DNA of 64,000 nucleotides from TC-15 sp034437275 (GTDB taxonomy: Bacteria > Chloroflexota > Anaerolineae > Aggregatilineales > Aggregatilineaceae). Location of the stretch: assembly GCA_034437275.1 (NCBI GenBank), contig DAOTUD010000036.1, positions 6,790 through 70,789 of the forward strand, written 5' to 3'. A program made the position numbers and the translations under genes. Each line of letters begins with the position of its first letter. Within the stretch, counting starts at the first letter, position 1. Below, piece by piece: positions 9,081 to 18,693 of this stretch. The notes beneath the pieces were generated by a model. That model did no database searches, was not told the origin of the DNA, and was given only the letters and a program-made list of their open reading frames with translations.

Positions 9081-10907
9081 ATGGGCATTTTTGGCGGACT
9101 CGAACAAGACCGCTACGACCGGCAGTATTCCGACCGGTATCTATTTAAACGTTTAGGACAGTACTTTAAGTACCAGACCAAACGGTTTGTGGTGCTCTCC
9201 GTGATGGGCATGGTGGTGTCGATATCACTGGCGCTGATACCGATCATCATTGCCGAAGGGGTGGACGCCCTCGAGAATAACGCGAGCACCAACAAGCTGG
9301 CGCTGTTGCTCGGCGCGCTGCTGGTGACGGTGGTATTTCAATACATTGGGAACTGGCTGCGCCGCCGCATGACCACGCGCATTGTCGCCGATCTGGCCGC
9401 ACAGATGCGCAAAGATGCGCTGGAGGCAGCCGTCGGGCGTGATATGGCGTTCTACGACGAAAACAAAACCGGCAAAGTCCTCAGCCGCATCACCAGCGAC
9501 ACCGAGGAATTTGGGCAGGTCTTGGTCTTCAGTTCCGATATCGTCAGCCGGCTGGTGGAGGTTGTTTTGCTGGCTGGGGTGCTGTTGTACCGGGACGCCT
9601 GGCTGACGCTGCTCTTGCTGGTCTTCATGGTGCCCATGATCGGCTTGACGATGTGGTTCCGCACGCTGGCGCGCAAAGTGACCCGGCAGGGCGCGCGCGC
9701 AATGGCGGCAGTCAACGACAACATCCAGGAAACCGTCACCGGCATCGGCGTCTCGAAGAACTTCCGCCAGGAAGCCATGATCTACAAGGAGTTCGTCCGC
9801 ATCAACGAGCAGTCGTACTCGATCAACATGCGGCGTGGGCTGGTGCTGTCGGCGATCTTCCCCGCGCTCAATGCGCTGGCCGGCTTTGCGACGGCAGCCG
9901 TCGTGTACCTGGGCGCGGCTGCAACCGTCAACAACGCGATCAGCGTCAGCGGGTGGTATCTCTACATTCAGGCAGTGGACCGCTTCTGGTTCCCGCTGAT
10001 CAACATCGCGTCCTATTGGAGCCAGTTCCAGCAGGCCATGAGCGCGCTGGAGCGCATCTTCGCGCTGATCGACGCCGAAAACACGGTGCAGCAAACCGGC
10101 GACATGCACATCCAGAATATGGACGGCAAGATCGAGTTCGATGATCTGATCTTCGAATACAACCCCGGCACGCGGGTGCTGGATCACTTCGACCTGACGA
10201 TCCAGCCCGGCGAAAACATCGCGTTTGTGGGCCATACCGGGGCAGGGAAAAGCACCATCGCCCGGTTGATCATGCGCTTTTACGAGTTTCAGGGTGGCGC
10301 GCTGCGCATCGATGACCAGGACATCCGCCGCTTCAACATGCATGCGTACCGCGATCTGCTGGGTTTTGTGCCGCAGATGCCGTTCCTGTTCAGCGGCACC
10401 ATCGCCGACAATATCCGTTACGGCAGACCCGAGGCGACCGACGAGGAGATCGCGGCCATTGCGCACAGCATCGGTGACGGCGAGTGGCTCGAAACGCTGC
10501 CCGACGGGCTGCAAAGCGATGTCGGCGAGCGTGGTGCCCGGTTGAGCATCGGCCAGCGCCAGTTGGTGAGCCTGCTGCGCGTGCTCGTCCAGAAGCCCAA
10601 AGTGTTTATCCTGGACGAAGCCACGGCCAGCGTCGATCCCTTCACCGAAATGCAGATTCAGGAAGCCCTGGAGATGATCCTGGCCCAGTCCACGTCGATC
10701 CTGATCGCCCACCGGCTGAGCACCGTGCGCAGCGCGGACCGCATCATCGTGTTACGGGAGGGACGCATCATCGAAGAAGGCGATCACGATGCGCTCATCG
10801 CACAGGACGGGCATTACGCTGAACTGTACAATACCTACTTCCGGCACCAGTCGTTGAGCTACGTCGAAAACGCGCGCACGCTGCTGGCGGATGAAGGGGC
10901 TGCATAA
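9081..10907 (+). CDS. ABC exporter half-transporter with canonical catalytic site (subunit 2)
   Basis: The 608-residue protein has the same layout as its upstream neighbour, with a membrane domain followed by an ATPase domain. Walker A is GHTGAGKST and Walker B is VFILDEATASVD with the catalytic Glu. The signature loop, however, is LSIGQRQ instead of LSGGQ. In the dimer this altered signature would face the Asp-type Walker B of subunit 1, making one competent and one degenerate site. The gene starts 27 bases after subunit 1, so the pair forms an operon. Cargo is unknown. Confidence 0.92.
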   Translation: MGIFGGLEQDRYDRQYSDRYLFKRLGQYFKYQTKRFVVLSVMGMVVSISLALIPIIIAEGVDALENNASTNKLALLLGALLVTVVFQYIGNWLRRRMTTRIVADLAAQMRKDALEAAVGRDMAFYDENKTGKVLSRITSDTEEFGQVLVFSSDIVSRLVEVVLLAGVLLYRDAWLTLLLLVFMVPMIGLTMWFRTLARKVTRQGARAMAAVNDNIQETVTGIGVSKNFRQEAMIYKEFVRINEQSYSINMRRGLVLSAIFPALNALAGFATAAVVYLGAAATVNNAISVSGWYLYIQAVDRFWFPLINIASYWSQFQQAMSALERIFALIDAENTVQQTGDMHIQNMDGKIEFDDLIFEYNPGTRVLDHFDLTIQPGENIAFVGHTGAGKSTIARLIMRFYEFQGGALRIDDQDIRRFNMHAYRDLLGFVPQMPFLFSGTIADNIRYGRPEATDEEIAAIAHSIGDGEWLETLPDGLQSDVGERGARLSIGQRQLVSLLRVLVQKPKVFILDEATASVDPFTEMQIQEALEMILAQSTSILIAHRLSTVRSADRIIVLREGRIIEEGDHDALIAQDGHYAELYNTYFRHQSLSYVENARTLLADEGAA

Positions 10908-10976
10908 TTGTGCAAGTGTGGGTATAGTTGAAAGACATGACTCTGTTTGTCGATTAAGTGTTTTCGAGAGTAGCAC

Positions 10977-12044
10977 ATGGCAAACGAACAATCGGCCCTT
11001 ACCGCAACCCAGGCTGCCGACCGCCTTGCAGCCGACCTGCCGCGCCTCGCTTCGCTGATGGTGAACCAGTATTACGCTGTGTACCCGGACCAGCGCGAAC
11101 AACACGGCGAGAAGGGAGTGCAGGCCTGCCGTGAAGACACCGTCTTTCATCTCGAGTTTCTGATCGCGGCGCTGCGCAACGCGACCCCTGCCGCCTTTAG
11201 CGAATACATCAGTTGGGCTGCTGGCGTACTCCGCCATCGAAATATTGACGACACCTGCCTGGAAAAAATGCTTGAGATTATCGCGCAGGCGATCCGCCAC
11301 CAGTTTGGTGACGCGGTCTGGCCCCATGTCCAGCCGGTGCTTGATCCGGCGCTGCATCGTTTGCAGGACGGTCCCTTCGAGCACGCGCTCTATCCGCCAC
11401 CCACGCCCAGCACATTGATGCAGGCCTATCTCCAGGCGATCCTGAAGGGGGACCGCATCCGTGCCCAGCATGTCGTGCAGAACGCGATGGACAACGGTAT
11501 GACCGTCCGCGAGGTCTACCTGGACGTGTTCCAGCCCAGCCTGTATGAAACCGGGCGGTTATGGGAACAGGGCCAGGTATCGGTGGCGCAGGAACATCTC
11601 GCCACCGCGATCACTCAGACCATCCTCACCAAAATCTACAGCGATCTGGAGGCGGTGCCCCGCAACGGGCAAATGTCTATTGTCGCATGCCTGGATGGCA
11701 ACTTCCACGAGATCGGCCCGCGCATGATCGCCGACTTTTTGCAGATGGCGGGCTACGAATCGCTGTTCCTGGGGGCCAACACACCGCATCACAGCCTGCT
11801 GCACATGATCCACGACAAGAAACCGGACGTGGTGGGGCTGCCCTCCACGACCAGCCAGCACGTCGACGCGGTGAAAACCACCATCGACCAGATTCGTGCC
11901 AACTTCACATCCTACCGCCCGACGATTATGGTCGGCGGGCTGGCTTTTAACCTGATGGATGACTTGTGGCGGCGCGTCGGTGGCGATGTCTGGGGCATGG
12001 ACGCCGCCCAGGCTATCGAGCACCTGACCGGATCGCCTGCATGA
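10977..12044 (+). CDS. B12-binding sensor protein with photoreceptor-type motif
   Basis: This 355-residue soluble protein has three parts. Residues 1-135 are helical and of unknown type. Residues 145-225 match the helical cap of B12-binding domains and contain W196-x9-E206-H207, the signature of CarH-like adenosylcobalamin photoreceptors. Residues 230-350 are the Rossmann-type B12 domain, with the cobalt-ligand motif NFHEIG (H244, G247), LPSTTS and a late GG. The usual Asp or Glu before the ligand His is Asn here. No MerR DNA-binding domain is present. Its stop overlaps the start of a histidine kinase (ATGA), so it is probably the kinase's light or B12 input partner (inference). Confidence 0.88.
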   Translation: MANEQSALTATQAADRLAADLPRLASLMVNQYYAVYPDQREQHGEKGVQACREDTVFHLEFLIAALRNATPAAFSEYISWAAGVLRHRNIDDTCLEKMLEIIAQAIRHQFGDAVWPHVQPVLDPALHRLQDGPFEHALYPPPTPSTLMQAYLQAILKGDRIRAQHVVQNAMDNGMTVREVYLDVFQPSLYETGRLWEQGQVSVAQEHLATAITQTILTKIYSDLEAVPRNGQMSIVACLDGNFHEIGPRMIADFLQMAGYESLFLGANTPHHSLLHMIHDKKPDVVGLPSTTSQHVDAVKTTIDQIRANFTSYRPTIMVGGLAFNLMDDLWRRVGGDVWGMDAAQAIEHLTGSPA

Positions 12045-13297
12045 AGTTAGAGCCGTTTTTGGGGGAGATCGCGGCCTTCCTTGGGCATAGTTCGGCGCTG
12101 GCGATCGGGCTGTTTGATGCGTCGGGCCAACATCTTTACCTCAACAGTGGGATGCGCTTCCTGCTGGGGATCGAAGAAGGCGAAGCGCCGGTGACGGAGC
12201 GCTTTGTGCTGCCGACGTTTGACACGTTGTGCGATGGGGCCACCACACCCGGCGTTAGCTACCAGGGTTGGCTGACCTTCGGTGGCGAATCGATCCAGTA
12301 CCGGTCGGTGCGCGGCGAGGTGCGCGGTGATGGCGAAACGTTTCTGGTGATCGCCGAGCACAACGTCGAAGAACTGGAGCGCACCAACCGCGAGATCACG
12401 CAGTTGAACAGCGAGATCACCAACCTGCAGCGCGAACTTGTGCTGCGCAACGCCCAGATTCAGGAGACGCTGGATGAACTGCGCGCGACGCAGGCCATGT
12501 TGATCCACTCCGAGAAGATGAACGCCCTGGGCCAGCTTGTGGCCGGGGTGGCGCACGAGATCAACAATCCGCTCTCGTTTATCAACAGCAACCTCTACAG
12601 CCTGCGCCTGTCCATGCAGGATATCGTAGAGGCTTATACTGCGCTGGAAGCCCTGATCCAGGAACAAGGCACCCCCGCCCAGCACACCGCCGCCCAGTCG
12701 ATCCGCCAGCAAGCCGATCTGGACTTCACGCTGGAGGACCTCGGCGATCTGCTGGAGGGGTCCATCAACGGGCTGAACCGGATCAAGAAGATCGTCGAAG
12801 ACCTGCGCGCATTTTCGCGGCTGGATGAGGCCGAATTCAAGGCGGTCGATCTTCTGGACGGCATCAAGAGCGCGCTGGCGATTGTGCAGCCGCAGTTCCG
12901 CAGCCGGATCGACGTCACGCTTGATTTTGCCCCGCTGCCCCCTGTCCACTGCTACCCGTCCGAGCTAAACCAGGTTTTTTTGAACTTGATGGTGAATGCT
13001 GCCCAGGCGATTGAAGGCGCAGGCACGCTGACCATCCGGGGGCGCGAGCAGCCGGAGCATATCGTCCTGGAGTTTATCGACTCGGGCAAGGGGATTGCGC
13101 CCGACATCCGAGATAGAATATTTGAGCCGTTCTTCACCACCAAGCCGGTTGGCCAGGGGACCGGCCTGGGGCTGTCATTGGCCCATAACGTCGTTGTGGA
13201 GCATCACAAAGGGTCGATCACGGTTGATTCCGTGCTGGGTGAAGGCAGTACCTTTACTATTTTGCTCCCAAAGGATTTGAAGCATGAATCCGACTGA
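12041..13297 (+). CDS. Histidine kinase downstream of the B12-binding sensor
   Basis: The start at ATG 12041 overlaps the preceding TGA and gives 418 residues with no membrane helix. Residues 1-105 look like a PAS-type sensor fold, residues 108-160 are a coiled coil (repeated Glu/Leu/Asn heptads), and the HisKA box has H172 in [13 protein letters not shown]. The ATPase domain carries the N box [18 protein letters not shown] and [15 protein letters not shown]. It is coupled by overlap to both the B12 protein and the receiver-kinase that follows. It is probably the signalling core of that three-gene unit. Confidence 0.9.
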   Translation: MKLEPFLGEIAAFLGHSSALAIGLFDASGQHLYLNSGMRFLLGIEEGEAPVTERFVLPTFDTLCDGATTPGVSYQGWLTFGGESIQYRSVRGEVRGDGETFLVIAEHNVEELERTNREITQLNSEITNLQRELVLRNAQIQETLDELRATQAMLIHSEKMNALGQLVAGVAHEINNPLSFINSNLYSLRLSMQDIVEAYTALEALIQEQGTPAQHTAAQSIRQQADLDFTLEDLGDLLEGSINGLNRIKKIVEDLRAFSRLDEAEFKAVDLLDGIKSALAIVQPQFRSRIDVTLDFAPLPPVHCYPSELNQVFLNLMVNAAQAIEGAGTLTIRGREQPEHIVLEFIDSGKGIAPDIRDRIFEPFFTTKPVGQGTGLGLSLAHNVVVEHHKGSITVDSVLGEGSTFTILLPKDLKHESD

Positions 13298-14528
13298 TAC
13301 TGTTATTGATACTGATAATGTTCCAGATGCCACGATAGAGAAAAACCTGCTGGTCATCGACGACGAGGAGGAAATCGTCAAGGCGTTGTACCGGCAGTTT
13401 CGGCGAGATTATAACGTGTACGTGGCGCACAGCGCCGAAGAAGGCTACCGGATCGTGACCGAAACCCCGATCCAGGTGATCATCTCCGACCAGCGGATGC
13501 CCACCATGACCGGGGCCGAGTTCTTCTCGCGAATCAAGAGTGAATATCCCGACGCCATCCGGCTGCTGCTGACCGGTTACGCCGATATTGACGCGGTCGT
13601 CGCAGCCATCAACGACGGGAACGTGTTCCGGTATATCACCAAACCCTGGGACCCGGTCGAACTAGAGACGATTGTGCAGCAGGCGTTCGAGCGCTATCAA
13701 TTGATCATCGACAACCGGCGGCTGCTCCAAGACCTGCGCGACGCAAACGCGCGCCTGGAAGAGCGCGTACGAGAACGCACTGCCGAACTGGCCCAGGCGA
13801 ACAAACAGCTAAAAGCCCTGAACGAACTCAAGAACGAGTTTATGGGCATCGCTGCCCACGACCTGCGCACCCCACTGAGCGTAATCCAGGGCTTTTCATC
13901 GCTGCTGCGGCGGCACTCTGACATCAGCGATGAGGAGCGAGCCGAATACTTGGGTTTCATCAGCGATTCGGTTGAGGATATGATCAACCTGCTCAATGAC
14001 CTGCTGGATATCACGGCCATCGAATCGGGCAAACTGAAGTTGCATCCGCTGGTAGTGCATCTTGACGCTTACCTGGAACGCATCGTCCAGCTAAATCGCC
14101 GCATCGGCGAGCAAAAAGCGATTACGCTGGAGGTCGATATCGCCCCGGATTTACCGGAGGTGATGCTCGACCCGGATCGTATCCAGCAAGTGCTCAATAA
14201 CCTGCTGAGCAATGCGTTCAAGTTCTCCCACCCGGATACCACGGTCTACATCGAAGCCCGGTACGCGGACGACGGTATCGAGATTGCGGTCTGTGACGCC
14301 GGCCAGGGCATCCCGCCGGATGAGTTGGACGACCTGTTTCAGGCGTTCCAGCGGGCCAGCACCCGCGCCACCGCCGGCGAACACAGCACCGGGTTGGGGC
14401 TGGCGATCTGCAAGCGGATCGTGGCCCTGCACGGGGGCAGCATCGGCGTTGAGAGCGAGCTTGGCGTGGGCAGCCGCTTCTATTTTACCTTGCCGCTCAT
14501 CCCCCCCGAGCACGAGCCAGAGATGTAA
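13284..14528 (+). CDS. Receiver-histidine kinase hybrid (REC-HisKA-HATPase)
   Basis: The 414-residue soluble protein begins with a receiver domain (residues about 20-145; acidic DDEEE, phospho-acceptor D69 in ISDQRMPTMTG, Lys in YITKPWDP). A coiled coil with RVRERTAELAQANKQ follows, then HisKA with H192 (AAHDLRTPLS) and an ATPase domain (NLLSNAFKFS, DAGQGIPPDE, GLGLAICKRI). Its start lies inside the 3' end of the upstream kinase gene, so the proteins are co-translated. It likely receives phosphate from that kinase. No DNA-binding output is present, so the final target lies elsewhere. Confidence 0.92.
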   Translation: MNPTDTVIDTDNVPDATIEKNLLVIDDEEEIVKALYRQFRRDYNVYVAHSAEEGYRIVTETPIQVIISDQRMPTMTGAEFFSRIKSEYPDAIRLLLTGYADIDAVVAAINDGNVFRYITKPWDPVELETIVQQAFERYQLIIDNRRLLQDLRDANARLEERVRERTAELAQANKQLKALNELKNEFMGIAAHDLRTPLSVIQGFSSLLRRHSDISDEERAEYLGFISDSVEDMINLLNDLLDITAIESGKLKLHPLVVHLDAYLERIVQLNRRIGEQKAITLEVDIAPDLPEVMLDPDRIQQVLNNLLSNAFKFSHPDTTVYIEARYADDGIEIAVCDAGQGIPPDELDDLFQAFQRASTRATAGEHSTGLGLAICKRIVALHGGSIGVESELGVGSRFYFTLPLIPPEHEPEM

Positions 14529-14570
14529 GTTCAGTGAATCACGATTTTGGATGTCTCTTGCGCCGATTCA

Positions 14571-14661
14571 GCCTTCATCCCCAGCCCTCATCCCTCAGGG
14601 AGAGAGATTAACGGCGCGCTTACTCCCTTTTCCCTGCGGGAGAAGGGTTGGGGATGAGGGC
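14571..14661. repeat. Long imperfect hairpin, REP-like intergenic repeat
   Basis: Seventeen-base arms at 14571-14587 and 14645-14661 pair completely in RNA if two G-U wobbles are allowed. Inner segments (CCCTCAGGGAG and CCCTGCGGGAG) form smaller hairpins. The wording around CATCCCCAGCCCTC resembles dispersed intergenic repeats seen in many bacterial genomes. It fills most of the 318-base gap after the hybrid kinase. The rest of the gap shows no gene. Confidence 0.5.
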
Positions 14662-14846
14662 CAAAACTCGCACAAACAGAACTTCTCAAATGGCCTCGGA
14701 TTCCCCTTCCCGAACAGGGGCGAGACATGCTCGCCAGAAGAATCGAGTAGCAGTTTTCCGCCACGAGGAGTATCCTTAACAGTACGCCGCTAACAGCCCA
14801 GCATGTTAGATTGCATCCTTAAAATTTGATCAGGGGAGACAGATTA

Positions 14847-15719
14847 ATGATGAGCAACACGCCAACCAACCCACTCCACGCCGCCCGGCACCTGCTAAAA
14901 GACCTCCGCCAGCAGGCCGAAGGGGATCACAAAGCGCAATTGGACGAATTGGACCGCCTGTTGACCGCAGCCGAAAGCCGGGGCGAAGGCGACGATGCGG
15001 AGGCGCTGCGCCAGCAAATTGACGACCTTGTTGCCCAGAATGCCCAGTTCGTGTCGGTCCTGGTGCACGAAATCCGCGTGCCGATGACCAGCATTCGCGG
15101 CTACGCCGACATGCTCACCAAAAATGTCGTCGGCGAACTGAACGAGATGCAGCAGCAGTTCGCCGAAACCATCCGCTCGAACGTGATCCGCATGGAGCAC
15201 CTGGTCGCCGATATCAGCGATATGAGTAAGATCACGTCCGGGCATATGCGGCTCGAGCCGAAAATGGACATGTACAAAAACATTGCAATGCAGGTTGAAA
15301 AGAACACCGCCGAGTTGGCCGCTGAACATGACCACACGCTCATCTTTGATACTCCCTCTGGCCTGCCGATGCTCAACCTGGACAGCGCCCGGCTGGCCCA
15401 GGTGCTCGAAAAGCTGGTCATCAACGCGCTTCTGTACACGCCCGACGGCGGCGAGATCACCGTGCGCGCCGAAGACGCCGAGGGCAACCTGAAAGTCTCC
15501 GTGATCGATAACGGCATCGGCATGACGCCCGAAGAGCAAACGCACATCGGCGAGTTGTTCTGGCGCGCCGATCACGACCATGTACGCAGCTTCAAAGGGC
15601 ACGGGTTGGGCTTGCCGATTGTCACTGGCTTTATCGACATGTTTGGCGGCGAGTTTTTTTTCGAAAGCGAACCGGATAAAGGCAGCCGCTTTGGGTTCAT
15701 TGTCCCGGGTATGAAATAG
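14847..15719 (+). CDS. Soluble sensor histidine kinase
   Basis: The 290-residue protein has no membrane segment. An N-terminal coiled coil (residues 1-60) leads to the HisKA helix with H74 in LVHEIRVPMTSIRGYADM, and then the ATPase domain (KLVINALLYTP, DNGIGMTPEEQ, GHGLGLPIVTGFID). It lacks a recognisable sensor domain, so it may act on input from partner kinases. AGGGGAGA stands upstream of two adjacent ATG codons (14847 and 14850); the first is annotated. A TTG at 14826 is rejected for lack of a ribosome site. Confidence 0.88.
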   Translation: MMSNTPTNPLHAARHLLKDLRQQAEGDHKAQLDELDRLLTAAESRGEGDDAEALRQQIDDLVAQNAQFVSVLVHEIRVPMTSIRGYADMLTKNVVGELNEMQQQFAETIRSNVIRMEHLVADISDMSKITSGHMRLEPKMDMYKNIAMQVEKNTAELAAEHDHTLIFDTPSGLPMLNLDSARLAQVLEKLVINALLYTPDGGEITVRAEDAEGNLKVSVIDNGIGMTPEEQTHIGELFWRADHDHVRSFKGHGLGLPIVTGFIDMFGGEFFFESEPDKGSRFGFIVPGMK

Positions 15720-16025
15720 CACCACTGCCCTTGATGGTGAAGCACGATCACACTCATTGCCCGGGCACAAGCACTCCCCAGAGTTTTATCAGGAATTTAC
15801 ACATTGTTTTTCTGTTCTTGTGTTATAATAGGGTTAGAAAGAAGCGGAATCCCGGTCCGTCTGGAACCAACACACACAATATCGGGCATCAATAACCGTC
15901 TACGACGGCCAGCCCACTTAAGCTATGAGGTTCAGAAATTGCGACTGGATTCTAGCTTCTTTTGTTTCCCCTAAACCGCGCTGGCAAGCCCGTCTGTTTC
16001 CCCGCTCTCTGACCTGTTCCAACTT
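15720..16025. other. Intergenic region after the kinase gene
   Basis: No gene is visible here. The stretch includes a possible extended -10 element (TGT plus TATAAT, 15822-15830) without a well-spaced -35 box, so it may be a weak distal promoter for the TPR genes. The remainder to 16025 is unremarkable. Confidence 0.4.
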
Positions 16026-16054
16026 TTGACAGTTGCCCATAGGGGTGTTACGAT
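16026..16054 (+). promoter_or_regulatory. Promoter of the TPR gene pair
   Basis: A perfect TTGACA (16026-16031) is followed after 17 bases by TACGAT (16049-16054). The TGT triplet just before it gives an extended -10. It lies about 100 bases before the first TPR gene start. Confidence 0.6.
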
Positions 16055-16152
16055 TCTGCTGCGCGCAACGTATCTATAATCTTCAACATCATGGCTGGGG
16101 GGTGTACAGCACTCGCTGGTCGTTTGTTTGTAGAGAAGCTGGAGCAGGTAGC

Positions 16153-17430
16153 ATGTACATTCGACGGGATAAATCCAACCTACACTTCGGCAGCCGTCGC
16201 CGGCGCGGCGGGGGCGGCGCGCTGCTGGTGATTTGGATTGTCGTGATGACGATGGTGCTGGCTGTGATCTGGCGCTTCAACAGCGTGCAGAGTTGGGTCG
16301 TGGCCAGCGTCAGCGGTGACCCAACAGCCACGCCAACCGCGATCACCCTGGCCCGGGAAGGCGAGCGCGCCTACCTGAATGGCGACCTGGCGGCAGCCAT
16401 TGATTACTACGAACAGGCTGCCGCACTGGCCCCCAACAACATTGATATCCTGTTCGAATATGGCCGCATTTTGATCTACCGCAGCTATGCAGGCCGCAAC
16501 TATGCCTATCGCACCGCAGACGCGCTGGAAGTCGCGCAGAAAGCGGTTGAGAGCGCCCCGAACAACGTGCGCGCACAGGCGCTGCTGTGCAATGCGCTGG
16601 TGGCGAACGACCGGCCTGAAGAAGCGATCGGGGCGGGGCTGCGTGCCGTCCAGATTGACAATAGCTACGCCGAAGCACATGCCTACCTGTCGATTGCACA
16701 CTATTACGCTGGGCGGCCCAACCAGGCGCTCGAATCCGGGGATACCGCAGTCAAACACAACCCCAACAGCCTGGACGCCCGGCGCGCGTTGGCGCTCAGC
16801 CTGGCCTACGTCGGCTCCTACGATGCGGCCATCCAGCAGTTTGAGCGCGCGATCCAGATTCATCCCCGGCTGGATGTACTGTACTTCGAGTTGGCGATGT
16901 ATTACAAGGCGCAGAATAACTACGACGCAGCGATCATGGCCTACGACCAGGTGCTCGCCATAGAGCCGGATAACGTGAAGGCCTACACCCGTAAGTGCGA
17001 AACCTACTTCACCATGCGCGAAGACCAGAAGGCACAGGAAGCGTGCGAGCAGGCGATCCAGATGGACCCGACCTACCCCGAGGCGCACCGCCAGCTTGGC
17101 ATGGTGCGCTACACGCGCCGCAATTACGAGGGCGCGATCGAGTCCTTCGAGGAATGCTCCAATTTGCAGATCGCGCAGGAGGTCCCGCTGAACGACCGCG
17201 AAATCCAGTGCTGGTACATTCGTGGGCTGGCCTGGGCACTGCTGGCCCGCTGCGACAATGCCTGGCCGCTGTTCCAGGACGCATTGAGCATGACCCCCAA
17301 CGAAACCATCAAGGGCCACATCACTTCCGGCATGATGTCGTGTGTGGAATATGGCGACAAGGATATCAGCGAAATTCCCACGCCGGTGCCGACCGAAGTG
17401 CCCAAGCCCGAACCCATTGAAATATTCTAG
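16153..17430 (+). CDS. Membrane-anchored TPR protein 1
   Basis: From ATG 16153 (GGAG eight bases upstream) the protein has 425 residues. A basic N-terminus (RRRRGGGG) precedes one transmembrane helix at about residues 24-42. The rest is outside the membrane or, less likely, cytosolic. At least seven tetratricopeptide repeats follow, with typical A-x3-Y and P-x-N-x spacing (DYYEQAAALAPNN, QFERAIQIHPR, AYDQVLAIEPDN). The C-terminus is Pro-rich (TPVPTEVPKPEP). TPRs mediate protein-protein contacts; the partner is unknown. It forms an operon with the second TPR gene nine bases on. Confidence 0.88.
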   Translation: MYIRRDKSNLHFGSRRRRGGGGALLVIWIVVMTMVLAVIWRFNSVQSWVVASVSGDPTATPTAITLAREGERAYLNGDLAAAIDYYEQAAALAPNNIDILFEYGRILIYRSYAGRNYAYRTADALEVAQKAVESAPNNVRAQALLCNALVANDRPEEAIGAGLRAVQIDNSYAEAHAYLSIAHYYAGRPNQALESGDTAVKHNPNSLDARRALALSLAYVGSYDAAIQQFERAIQIHPRLDVLYFELAMYYKAQNNYDAAIMAYDQVLAIEPDNVKAYTRKCETYFTMREDQKAQEACEQAIQMDPTYPEAHRQLGMVRYTRRNYEGAIESFEECSNLQIAQEVPLNDREIQCWYIRGLAWALLARCDNAWPLFQDALSMTPNETIKGHITSGMMSCVEYGDKDISEIPTPVPTEVPKPEPIEIF

Positions 17431-17439
17431 GAGCGCACC

Positions 17440-18693
17440 ATGTATTTGCGTACGCCTAAACGCTACAAGCCCCGGCGGCGGCGGCTGCTGCATCTAATTT
17501 CGTGGCGTACCATCATTCTCCTGGGGTTGATCGGGGGCGGCCTCTGGCTGGCGCAGTTCATCTGGACCAACCGGGGCGACTTCCGCGCGGAAGTCGCAGA
17601 ACGCTTCGACAGCGTGGCCGCCGGCGTCCAGACCCAGGTCGCACCCCAACCCACGCCCACCCCGACCCCGAACCTGGCCGGTGCGGAGTCGATCTGCATG
17701 GCCTATCGCCAGGGCCACCGCGTCAATATTCACGATGCGCTCCAGGAATGCCGCAAGCTGGCCGAAAACCAGCCGAATAACGTCGAGCTGCACTATCATG
17801 TGACGTTCATGATGGTCATCACCTCGATGGGGGCCGACGACACTCAATTGCAGGAAGCGGTCGCTTTTTCGGAGAAAGCGATCAACGCCGACCCGGAAAA
17901 ACCTCATGGCTGGGCGGCGCGGGCATTTGCCCTGGACTGGAGCGGCAATTATGGCGAGGCGCTCGCTGCCGCGCTGCATGCCAAGGCGCTCGACGAGGAT
18001 TTCGGCCCGACATACGCTTTCCTGGGCGAAGTCTACTTCGACCTGGGGCAGACGGATATCGCCGAGGGCTACCTGGACAAAGCCATTGAACTCGATACGG
18101 CAGGGCTGGCCGTATCCCACGCCTTCCGCACCAAAGGCTTGCTTGCGGAGAACCGGGGCTACTACGAAGACGCGGTACAGCAGTATGAGGTCGCGTTGAA
18201 GCAAACGCCGAACCACACCTACATCGCGCTTGATCTGGCGCGCAACTATAACACGTTGGGCCAGGCCGACCAGGCGATCCAGGCGTTGGGCCAAACGTTG
18301 GAGCTGAATCCCAACGATGCATCCTTGCTGTGGGCGATGGGCTATTCCAACCTGCGCAACGGCGATCGGGGCCGGGCCTACGAGTATTACCGCCAGTGCC
18401 TGGATGTCGAACCGCAGAATGTCTCGTGCCTGTCCTACCTGGGCGGCCTGCAAATCCTGGATGGCGATTACGTATCGGCGATTACCAACCTGGAACGCGC
18501 CATCGAACTCGGCTCCACCGACCCTGCCGACTACCTGGAACTGGGCCGGGCGTATATCGCGCAAGATTTGTGTGACCGGGCGGTGCCCTACCTCCAGCGC
18601 GGGTACCGGATCACGGTCGAGCGCGAGTTATTCGACCAGCAGTCCAAATTCGCCAACGCGCTGCAATCATGCGGGGTCATGGTCGAGCAGTAA
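17440..18693 (+). CDS. Membrane-anchored TPR protein 2
   Basis: This 417-residue relative of the preceding protein has a basic start (RRRRLLHL), one membrane helix at residues 24-43 and a Pro/Thr-rich linker (PQPTPTPTPN). TPR-like helices fill the rest, for example YLDKAIELDTAG, ALGQTLELNPNDAS and NLERAIELGSTDPADYLELG. Several Cys residues lie outside the membrane (residues about 87, 102, 322, 328). GGAG precedes the ATG. The two proteins probably act together at the cell surface or envelope; function is not known. Confidence 0.88.
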   Translation: MYLRTPKRYKPRRRRLLHLISWRTIILLGLIGGGLWLAQFIWTNRGDFRAEVAERFDSVAAGVQTQVAPQPTPTPTPNLAGAESICMAYRQGHRVNIHDALQECRKLAENQPNNVELHYHVTFMMVITSMGADDTQLQEAVAFSEKAINADPEKPHGWAARAFALDWSGNYGEALAAALHAKALDEDFGPTYAFLGEVYFDLGQTDIAEGYLDKAIELDTAGLAVSHAFRTKGLLAENRGYYEDAVQQYEVALKQTPNHTYIALDLARNYNTLGQADQAIQALGQTLELNPNDASLLWAMGYSNLRNGDRGRAYEYYRQCLDVEPQNVSCLSYLGGLQILDGDYVSAITNLERAIELGSTDPADYLELGRAYIAQDLCDRAVPYLQRGYRITVERELFDQQSKFANALQSCGVMVEQ

